The position numbers and the translations under genes were made by a program. Positions 1 through 5,113 of a stretch of 6,390 nt of DNA are shown here, one piece after another. The notes under the pieces were generated by a model. It saw only the letters and a list, made by a program, of their open reading frames with translations. It was not told the origin of the DNA and searched no databases. Position 1 is the stretch's first letter. Every line of letters starts with the position of its first letter. The stretch is from DATHTK01 sp035463295. GTDB lineage: Bacteria; Actinomycetota; Rubrobacteria; Rubrobacterales; Rubrobacteraceae. Location of the stretch: NCBI GenBank assembly GCA_035463295.1, contig DATHTK010000049.1, positions 1 through 6,390 on the forward strand, written 5' to 3'.

Positions 1-177
1 CGTGGCGAGCAGCAGCGTCCCCGGCAACCCGCCCACGAGCACCCCCAACCCGCCGCCTTGTGCCGCCCACCACAGCCAGAGGGCCCCGACTCCCGGCGGT
101 ACCACCGCCGCCAGCGGCCACCCCGGCGGGGCTATGGGGCCGGGTCTGGTGTCTTGTCTCGGGTTACGTCTCTCCAT
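1..177 (-). CDS. Hypothetical membrane protein, N-terminal part only
   Basis: This reading frame opens with ATG at 177-175 on the minus strand and stays open for 59 codons to the left edge, so the C-terminus is missing. The first 20 or so residues are polar and Arg/Pro-rich (MERRNPRQDTRPGP). They are followed by two hydrophobic stretches, about residues 20-39 (with the Trp-rich LWLWWAA) and about 43-58 (Gly/Leu/Val-rich), which look like a membrane hairpin after a basic cytoplasmic tail. Codons mostly end in G or C, as in the neighbouring genes. The overlapping plus-strand frame gives a low-complexity Pro/Thr/Ser peptide and is less credible. No Shine-Dalgarno sequence precedes the ATG. I do not recognise the family and assign no function. 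The gene lies 125 bases beyond the end of the ABC permease gene on the same strand, so it could be a separate unit or a loosely linked downstream gene. Confidence 0.55.
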   Translation of the reverse strand, partial: MERRNPRQDTRPGPIAPPGWPLAAVVPPGVGALWLWWAAQGGGLGVLVGGLPGTLLLAT

Positions 178-302
178 CGAACTGCGCGATACGCTAAACC
201 GTAGCACCTTCGGATGCCGACCGTGCCATAGCGTCCCGCAATCTCCCGATTGAGTACCATGCCCCGATCATTCTCACCGCTTCATCTTGCCTGCGCTGCT
301 CT

Positions 303-2858
303 TTACTCGTACTGGACGGCCTCTACTATGCTCTTGCGGGCGGCGGAGCGGGCGGGGAGGAGGCCGGCGAAGATTCCGATAAAGAGCCCAGCGAGGAGGG
401 CGGCGAGAGCGGGGATCTTCGGGTAGTAGAAGGCCACTTCGAACCCGCCGGCGCCGGAGCCCCGGACGAAGAGGTAGCCAAGGAGCGAGCCCAGAGCCAC
501 ACCGACGAGGCAGCCGATCAGGCTTATAACGATCCCCTCGTCGATGACGAGGCGCCCGATCTGGAGCCGGGTCGTCCCGACGGCCCGCAGAATGCCGATC
601 TCTCGCGTCCTCTCGAAGACGCTCATCGAGAGCGTGTTGACGACCCCGAAGGCCGAGACCGCCACCGACACCCCCATTATGGCGTAGAAGAAGACGTACT
701 GGCGGTTGAAGTCGCTCTCTATCTGCGCTTTCCACTCGGCGTTGGAGTAGAGCGTGAACTGCGGATAATCCCCCAGCGCCGCCTCGATCCTCTCCGTCAG
801 GGCGCCGCGGTCCGTGCCGGACTCGGCCTTTATGGCGAGGAACTCGCCCTCGGTCTCGTTGAAGTCGCGGGCGAGCGCCTCCTTGGAGAGGTAGATGCCC
901 GAGCCGCCACCCACGATGTCGTTGTCCACGATCCCTGCAACGGGGTAGGACTTTCTCCCCTCCGGGCTCGGGAGCTCCACTTTGGAGCCCACGCGCAATC
1001 CACGCGCTTCCGCTAGTTGCTTGCCCACGAGAGCGCCGCCTCTATCGAGCCCTCCGAAAGCGTCCGGCGGGGTGTCGGCTGTATAGTTGAGGCGGAAGAT
1101 CTCCGGGTAATGGTCGTCGACCCCGAGGACGGCGCTCATCTCTTCACCATCGCGCAGGTAGGTCGAGACCATGCTCGTCGTCCTCTCGACGCCCGCGATG
1201 TCGTTTATCTCCTCCGGCAGCTCCGGGGAGAAGGCGACGTCGGAGGTCCGGTCTGCGGGTTGCACGACGTAGTCGCTGCCTAGAGAGTCCTCGAGGTAGG
1301 CCCGGATCGTGCCGAGCACGCTCCCTCCCAGAGAAGCGAAGGCCACCACGAGCGAGATGCCGACCATGAGCGCCGAGGCGGTGAGCGCCGTCCGGGCCCG
1401 GTTGCGCGTCGCGTTCGCCGCCGCCATCCTCCCCTCGACGCCGAAAAAGAGCCCGAGCACCGGCGAGAACAGGGCGGCCAGCGGCCGGACCAGGACCGGG
1501 ATGATGAGCGAGACGCCCATAAAGGCCGCGATGACGGCCGCTATCCCCGAGGCATACACGAGGCCGCCGAGGTTCGCCGAGAGGTTGCTGGCGAGGTAGT
1601 AGACCCAGGGTACGCTGACCCCCAGTAGCACGAGACCGAGCACGGGGCCGGCGAGGCGAGTGCGCGCGGGTCCGGTCCTGGAGGAGCGGGCTCGCATCGC
1701 CTCGACGGGGCTCACCCTCCCGGCGCGCGAGGCGGGGTAGAGGGCGGCCAGCACCGTAACCGCGACGCCGACGAGGAGGGCGGAGACGAGAGCGAAAGGG
1801 GAGAGGACGAGCTCGGTGACCTCGAAGAGAAAAGCCCTGCCGAAGAGGTAGACGAGCCCCTTCGCCATCGCGTAGCCGAAGAGCACGCCGAGCAGGGAGC
1901 CGAAGAGGCCGAGAAGGAGCGCCTCGGTTATGACGAGGCGTGCGATCATGGCGCGCGTCGAGCCCAAAGAGCGCAACATCCCGAGCTCCCGCGTCCTCTC
2001 GAGCACGGTCATCGAGAGCGCGTTGAAGACCAGAAAGGCCCCGACAAAGAGCGCGGTACCGGCGAAGAAGAGCAGCGAGATCTTGAACCCCTGCAACTGG
2101 CTGCCGATCTCCTGGGTCCTCGTCTCGGACCGCTCCGACTGCAACCCCTCTCCGAGCCCCCTGTCGAGTCCCTCCCTCACCTCGCCGACCGGCGTCCCGT
2201 CCGCGGCGTCGACGGCAATGCCCGAGATGCGTCCCGGCTCGTCGAAGGCTCTCTGGGCGTATGAGAGCGGCGCCATCCCGAAGGCGACCCCGCCAAACGA
2301 ACCACCCGGTACCCGCAAGAGCCCGACGAGTTCCAGCTTCTCGGGACCGCGTGGGGTCGCCAGAACTACCTTCTCGCCGATCTTTACCCCGGCGGACTCG
2401 GCGGAGCCGGCGTCGAGGGTGATCTCCTTGCCGCCCTTCGGGAAGCGCCCCTCTGTCAGCTCGAAGCCCGTTGCGAGCGCCGCAGACTCCGGCTCGACCC
2501 CGAAGAGGCGCATGGCCTGCACCTCGGGCAACCCGTTCTCCCCACGCTCTTGAAGGACTAGCGAGGCTGGCAGAGAGAGCCGCGGGGCGGCCGAGGCGAC
2601 ACCCTCGTAGTCGCGGACCTTCTCGACCACACTCTCGTCGAAGGCGCCGCTGTCGCCGGCGGCCGTCACGGTGATGTCGGCGGCGCCGTAGGCGCGCGAG
2701 AACAGCTCCGTAAAGGTGCCCGACATGGTGTCCGAGAGGGTGATCACTCCGTAGACGATCCCGACCCCGAGCACGACGCCTGTGGCCGTGAGCAGCGTGC
2801 GCTGCGGGCGTGCCCGCAGGTTCCTGAAGCTGAGTCCAGAGAAGCGCCGCAGCTTCAC
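303..2858 (-). CDS. ABC transporter permease, duplicated FtsX/MacB type
   Basis: This 851-residue protein is the membrane subunit of a type VII (MacB/LolCE-like) ABC transporter. It consists of two similar halves. Each half has a first membrane helix (about 21-42 and 490-514), a large MacB-type extracytoplasmic domain (about 45-255 and 520-715) and a C-terminal FtsX domain with three helices (about 259-284, 306-338 and 351-374; then 721-745, 772-798 and 815-836). Two extra helices (about 404-424 and 432-458) join the halves, giving about 10 membrane segments. The conserved cytoplasmic FtsX segment appears in both halves as ERTRELGMLRSLG and ERTREIGILRAVG. The GTG start lies 13 bases after the ATPase stop with only a weak ribosome site, so translational coupling is likely. 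Single polypeptides of this length with two FtsX units are common in actinobacteria and are thought to work with one ATPase dimer. They are annotated as putative lipid, lipoprotein or antimicrobial exporters. The substrate is unknown here. Confidence 0.93.
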   Translation of the reverse strand: MKLRRFSGLSFRNLRARPQRTLLTATGVVLGVGIVYGVITLSDTMSGTFTELFSRAYGAADITVTAAGDSGAFDESVVEKVRDYEGVASAAPRLSLPASLVLQERGENGLPEVQAMRLFGVEPESAALATGFELTEGRFPKGGKEITLDAGSAESAGVKIGEKVVLATPRGPEKLELVGLLRVPGGSFGGVAFGMAPLSYAQRAFDEPGRISGIAVDAADGTPVGEVREGLDRGLGEGLQSERSETRTQEIGSQLQGFKISLLFFAGTALFVGAFLVFNALSMTVLERTRELGMLRSLGSTRAMIARLVITEALLLGLFGSLLGVLFGYAMAKGLVYLFGRAFLFEVTELVLSPFALVSALLVGVAVTVLAALYPASRAGRVSPVEAMRARSSRTGPARTRLAGPVLGLVLLGVSVPWVYYLASNLSANLGGLVYASGIAAVIAAFMGVSLIIPVLVRPLAALFSPVLGLFFGVEGRMAAANATRNRARTALTASALMVGISLVVAFASLGGSVLGTIRAYLEDSLGSDYVVQPADRTSDVAFSPELPEEINDIAGVERTTSMVSTYLRDGEEMSAVLGVDDHYPEIFRLNYTADTPPDAFGGLDRGGALVGKQLAEARGLRVGSKVELPSPEGRKSYPVAGIVDNDIVGGGSGIYLSKEALARDFNETEGEFLAIKAESGTDRGALTERIEAALGDYPQFTLYSNAEWKAQIESDFNRQYVFFYAIMGVSVAVSAFGVVNTLSMSVFERTREIGILRAVGTTRLQIGRLVIDEGIVISLIGCLVGVALGSLLGYLFVRGSGAGGFEVAFYYPKIPALAALLAGLFIGIFAGLLPARSAARKSIVEAVQYE
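534..641 (-). repeat. Second copy of the FtsX-domain internal repeat
   Basis: This segment encodes permease residues 740-775. It aligns without gaps to residues 278-313, encoded at 1920-2027, with 22 of 36 residues identical by eye. Similarity is also visible in the DNA, for example in the two copies of the stretch coding LSM(T/S)V(L/F)ERTRE. It marks the tandem duplication of the FtsX permease unit within one gene. Confidence 0.8.
1920..2027 (-). repeat. First copy of the FtsX-domain internal repeat
   Basis: This segment encodes permease residues 278-313, which form the end of the second membrane helix, the cytoplasmic ERTRE loop thought to contact the ATPase, and the start of the next helix. 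It matches residues 740-775, encoded at 534-641. The two copies would give the protein two coupling loops, one for each ATPase subunit. That role is known for the family and is not shown here. Confidence 0.8.
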
Positions 2859-2871
2859 GCGCCCGGCGCCG

Positions 2872-3621
2872 TCATCCCGTGGACTCCAGGGTCTTTATGC
2901 GCTCGAGGATTTCGTCGGCGTCGGGGTTGCGGACCTCGTCGGCGACCCGGCCGTCGGATAGGAAGACGACGCGGTCCGCCGACGAAGCCGCCCGCGGATC
3001 GTGGGTGACCATTAGGGTCGTCTGGTCGTAGCGCGCGGCGGACTCCTTGAGGAGCTCGAGCACCCCCGCGCCGGTTCTGGAGTCCAGGTTCCCTGTGGGT
3101 TCGTCGGCGAGGATGATGTCGGGGTTGCGCACGAGGGCCCGCGCTATCGCAACCCGCTGCTGCTCGCCGCCCGAGAGCTCGTCGGGGCGGTGATGTCGCC
3201 GCTCCTCAAGCCCGATCAGCTCGAGCAACTCGTCGAGCCTCTGCGAGTACTTACTGGCCTTCTCGCCCGCGATGAGGGCCGGCAGCAGCACGTTCTCCTC
3301 CGCCGTGAGCGTCGGGATCAGATTGAAGAACTGAAAGACGAAGCCCATCCGCTCTCGCCGGAGCAGCGTCAGCTTTCTGTCCGAGAGCCCGGAGAGCTCG
3401 GTCCCGCCGACGATGACGCGGCCACTGGAGGGTTTGTCCAGGGCGCCCAGGAGGTGGAGCAGCGTGCTCTTCCCCGACCCGCTCGGACCCATGATCGCCG
3501 CGAACTCCCCGTTCGGGAAACCGAGAGTAACGTCTTCGAGCGCCCGGACGGTCGTCGAGCCTTCACCGTAGACTTTGCTGAGGCTCACGGTCTCGACGGC
3601 GTACTTGCTCCCGTTCTGCAC
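2872..3621 (-). CDS. ABC transporter ATP-binding protein, LolD/MacB family
   Basis: This 249-residue cytoplasmic ATPase powers the FtsX-type permease encoded just downstream. All nucleotide-binding motifs are intact: Walker A GPSGSGKST (45-53), Q-loop Gln97 in FVFQFFNLIPTLTAEENV, signature LSGGEQQRVAIARAL (149-163), Walker B IILADEP with the catalytic Glu174 followed by TGNLD, and the switch His207 in MVTHD. The phrase FFNLIPTLTAEENV and the TGNLDS sequence are typical of the LolD/FtsE/MacB subfamily. The length is normal for the family. The chosen start is the GTG at 3621-3619. No usable Shine-Dalgarno sequence lies at normal distance; the nearest GGGGAGG is 19 bases upstream. However, a TATACT box lies exactly where a leaderless transcript beginning at this GTG would need it. 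The stop is 13 bases before the permease start, so the two genes form an operon. Confidence 0.95.
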   Translation of the reverse strand: MQNGSKYAVETVSLSKVYGEGSTTVRALEDVTLGFPNGEFAAIMGPSGSGKSTLLHLLGALDKPSSGRVIVGGTELSGLSDRKLTLLRRERMGFVFQFFNLIPTLTAEENVLLPALIAGEKASKYSQRLDELLELIGLEERRHHRPDELSGGEQQRVAIARALVRNPDIILADEPTGNLDSRTGAGVLELLKESAARYDQTTLMVTHDPRAASSADRVVFLSDGRVADEVRNPDADEILERIKTLESTG

Positions 3622-3628
3622 GAACGTG

Positions 3629-3634
3629 AGTATA
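3629..3634 (-). promoter_or_regulatory. Likely -10 box of the ABC operon (leaderless)
   Basis: On the minus strand this reads TATACT, five of six matches to the TATAAT consensus. The last base of the box is 7 bases from the GTG start of the ATPase gene, so transcription would begin at or next to the start codon. Leaderless mRNAs with TANNNT at this distance are common in actinobacteria. No good -35 hexamer is visible at 16-18 bases upstream; TTCACC and TTCACG lie nearby at unsuitable distances. Confidence 0.5.
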
Positions 3635-3821
3635 TCCCGGCCTCCCCACGTGAAGGTGAACCCAGCGACAATCCGCAGCGGCGTTCATGCGGGCTACCAT
3701 GAGTGTGGATACCGGTATGGAGACGAAGCCGTTCTCTTCAGCGCTGGCGGTGGGCTATGGGCGTTGGAGGGGAGCCCCGAGTGGGCAGGTGGGGCCCGGA
3801 GACAGGTATGCGGGCCGCCGT

Positions 3822-3850
3822 TTGTAACACCTCGCTCGCGCTGCTAGACT
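3822..3850 (+). promoter_or_regulatory. Likely promoter of the rpsF operon
   Basis: A TTGTAA hexamer at 3822-3827 (four of six matches to TTGACA) and a TAGACT hexamer at 3845-3850 (four of six matches to TATAAT, and fitting TANNNT) are separated by exactly 17 bases. Transcription would begin near 3857, giving a leader of about 64 bases before rpsF. The spacing and position support a housekeeping sigma-factor promoter. There is no experimental evidence. Confidence 0.5.
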
Positions 3851-3874
3851 ATCCTGGCAACTCAATAAGCCCCT

Positions 3875-3895
3875 GCTTCTTCAAAGGGAAGAAGC
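3875..3895 (+). promoter_or_regulatory. Leader hairpin upstream of rpsF, possible S6:S18 site
   Basis: GCTTCTTC (3875-3882) and GAAGAAGC (3888-3895) form a perfect 8-bp stem with a 5-base AAAGG loop in the predicted rpsF leader. A CCG trinucleotide overlaps the foot of its 3' arm at 3895-3897. In many bacteria the bS6:bS18 complex represses its own operon by binding a leader stem with an exposed CCG. The location fits that role, but I could not find a convincing outer stem that would place the CCG in a proper bulge. The regulatory role is therefore an inference. The hairpin ends 13 bases before the Shine-Dalgarno sequence, and no T-run follows it, so it is not a terminator. Confidence 0.4.
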
Positions 3896-3908
3896 CGATT
3901 CTAGACCG

Positions 3909-3915
3909 AAGGAGG
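3909..3915 (+). promoter_or_regulatory. Ribosome binding site deciding the rpsF start
   Basis: AAGGAGG is a near-perfect anti-16S match. It ends 5 bases before the ATC codon at 3921 but 23 bases before the first in-frame ATG at 3939, which is too far for normal initiation. It therefore favours ATC as the start codon of rpsF. Confidence 0.75.
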
Positions 3916-3920
3916 CGAAG

Positions 3921-4253
3921 ATCGATACTTACGAAGCCATGCTCATAGTTATCCCGGAGCTCGACGAGGAGCAGGTCGAGAACACCCTCGGGCGGATCCG
4001 CACGATCATCGAACGGACCGGCGGCAAGGTTGGGGACGTGAACCACTGGGGCCGCAGGAAGCTGGCCTACGAGATAGACCACCGGGCGGACGGCTTCTAC
4101 GTGGTCATGGACTTCACCGCTGGCGAGCGTACCCTCGTGGAGCTCAAGCGCATCCTGCGCGTCTCCGACGACGTCTTGCGGCACATGGTCGTCAAGCTCC
4201 CGCCGAGCTACGCTCACAGGCCGCTCCCGGAGCCGGCCGAGGCCGCGGGCTAG
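3921..4253 (+). CDS. rpsF: Small ribosomal subunit protein bS6
   Basis: This gene encodes ribosomal protein S6, which binds the central domain of 16S rRNA together with S18 on the 30S platform. From ATC at 3921 it gives 110 residues, beginning MDTYEAMLIVIPELDEEQ. That places Tyr4-Glu5 exactly as in well-known S6 proteins such as Thermus MRRYE. The conserved NHWGRRKLAYEI segment is at 41-52 and GFYVVMDF is at 58-65. The tail after about residue 98 is a short Pro/Ala-rich extension. The ATG at 3939 would remove six residues, including the conserved YE and much of the first beta strand, and has no ribosome site at workable distance. ATC after AAGGAGG is therefore my preferred start, although AUC is a rare initiator. 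An alternative is a sequence error in that codon. It is the first gene of the operon, and rpsR follows 26 bases later. Confidence 0.95.
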   Translation: MDTYEAMLIVIPELDEEQVENTLGRIRTIIERTGGKVGDVNHWGRRKLAYEIDHRADGFYVVMDFTAGERTLVELKRILRVSDDVLRHMVVKLPPSYAHRPLPEPAEAAG

Positions 4254-4279
4254 TCCCTAAGAGATCAGGAGGTACACAG

Positions 4280-4531
4280 ATGGGTAGGAGAAGGGGAGGG
4301 CCGCCCCGCGGGGCCCGGCCGGCAAAGAGCAAGCCGTGCGTGTTCTGCAAGGAGAATATCTCGTACGTGGACTACAAGGACTACAACATGCTCCGGCGGT
4401 TCACCTCGGACCGCGGCAAGGTCCGCGCGCGCCGGGTGACGGGTCTCTGCCCGCAGCACCAGCGCGAGGCGGCCACCGCGATAAAGCGCGCCCGCGAGAT
4501 GGCGCTGTTGCCGTACGTGGTCGGACGGTAG
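4280..4531 (+). CDS. rpsR: Small ribosomal subunit protein bS18, zinc-ribbon form
   Basis: This gene encodes an 83-residue S18, the partner of bS6 on the 30S platform. A basic Arg/Gly/Pro-rich N-terminal arm (1-19) is followed by the core with CVFC (Cys20, Cys23), the conserved YVDYKDYNMLRRF segment (29-41), GKVRARRVTGLCPQHQR (Cys57, His60) and the C-terminal IKRAREMALLPYV helix. Cys20, Cys23, Cys57 and His60 form the set expected to bind zinc in the C+ type of S18. Many actinobacteria encode a second S18 lacking these residues that is induced under zinc starvation; none is visible here. AGGAGG at 4267-4272, 7 bases before the ATG, is a strong ribosome site. The gene directly follows rpsF, without the ssb gene commonly found between them. 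Confidence 0.97.
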   Translation: MGRRRGGPPRGARPAKSKPCVFCKENISYVDYKDYNMLRRFTSDRGKVRARRVTGLCPQHQREAATAIKRAREMALLPYVVGR

Positions 4532-4543
4532 GGGGTCTGAGTC

Positions 4544-4993
4544 GTGCAGGTAATCCTCACCCAGGACGTCGAGAAGATAGGACAGCGCGGCGACATCGTG
4601 GACGTGAGCCGCGGCTACGTGCGCAACTACCTCGTCCCGCGCGGCCTCGCCGAGGTGGCTACCCCGGGCAAGCTCGAGGAGGCGCGAAACCGGATGGAGG
4701 AGGCCGAGGAGCGCGACCGGCGACTCGCCGAGAGGGCCACGGAGGTCGCCGAGCTCCTGAACAAGAGCGTCATCACGATCGAGGCCCGCACCGGCGAGGA
4801 CGAGCGGCTCTTCGGCTCCGTGACCGCCGCCAACATCGCCGACTCTATAGAGAGGGCCCGCGGTATCCACTTGGACAGGCGCCGCATCCGGCTCCCCGAG
4901 CCAATAAAGTCCCTCGGGACCCACCAGGTCCCCGTCCAGGTCCACGGAGACGTCGAGGCGAGCGTCAAGGTCATCGTCGTACCCAAGCTGTAG
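4544..4993 (+). CDS. rplI: Large ribosomal subunit protein bL9
   Basis: This gene encodes ribosomal protein L9, a two-domain protein that binds 23S rRNA near the L1 stalk and influences translational fidelity. The 149 residues match the usual family length. The N-terminal domain carries the full L9 signature between Gly13 and Thr40, including SRGYVRNYLVPRGLAEVAT. A long charged helix (about 42-73) links it to the C-terminal domain (about 75-149), which ends VKVIVVPKL. Translation starts at GTG, 12 bases after the rpsR stop. The GGGGG-containing ribosome site at 4530-4536 overlaps that stop, so the two genes are likely translationally coupled. A strong hairpin follows 67 bases after the gene. 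Confidence 0.97.
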   Translation: MQVILTQDVEKIGQRGDIVDVSRGYVRNYLVPRGLAEVATPGKLEEARNRMEEAEERDRRLAERATEVAELLNKSVITIEARTGEDERLFGSVTAANIADSIERARGIHLDRRRIRLPEPIKSLGTHQVPVQVHGDVEASVKVIVVPKL

Positions 4994-5060
4994 AGGCTCG
5001 ACGCGTCGCCCCCTACACGGTACATCTCAACTGTAGCTTCAGGCACAACCTCGACCAGAA

Positions 5061-5096
5061 GATAAAGGGCTCCGTCTTGTAACGGGGCCCTTTATC
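5061..5096 (+). terminator. Hairpin between rplI and dnaB, likely terminator
   Basis: GATAAAGGGCTCCG (5061-5074) and CGGGGCCCTTTATC (5083-5096) pair over 14 bp with a single G-U wobble, closing an 8-base loop (TCTTGTAA). The stem is GC-rich near the loop, and A/T-rich flanks give ATAAA on one side and TTTAT on the other. There is no proper T-run after it, only GTTC, so termination may be partial. A role as an attenuator or an mRNA 3'-end stabiliser is also possible. It would separate expression of the ribosomal-protein genes from dnaB. Confidence 0.65.
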
Positions 5097-5113
5097 GTTC
5101 ACCATGAACGGCT

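Larger units (their letters stand above)
3622..3920. other. Divergent intergenic region
   Basis: These 299 bases separate the leftward ABC operon from the rightward ribosomal-protein operon. The left end holds the likely -10 box of the ABC operon and the right end holds the rpsF promoter and leader hairpin. The middle (about 3660-3820) is G-rich on the plus strand. It contains one 42-codon ATG frame at 3699-3827 that lacks a ribosome site and recognisable similarity, so I do not call it a gene. I see no clear operator palindrome. Confidence 0.8.

Noticed and set aside
239..252. A small inverted repeat (CAATC, TCCC, GATTG) downstream of the permease stop, considered as a terminator.
   Set aside because: The stem is only 5 bp and no T-run follows on the minus strand, so it is too weak to call.
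2..253. An 83-codon plus-strand frame at the left edge.
   Set aside because: It encodes a Pro/Ser/Thr-rich low-complexity peptide and is antisense to a hydrophobic frame with better coding character.
1930..2553. A 207-codon plus-strand frame opposite the permease gene.
   Set aside because: It lies entirely antisense to a well-supported permease and encodes a Ser/Pro/Arg-rich sequence without domain features, as expected from GC-rich shadow frames.
3699..3827. A 42-residue ATG reading frame on the plus strand within the divergent intergenic region (begins MSVDTGMETKPF).
   Set aside because: It has no ribosome site, no leaderless -10 box at the right distance and no recognisable similarity, and it ends inside the rpsF promoter's -35 hexamer. 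Frames of this size are common by chance in GC-rich DNA.
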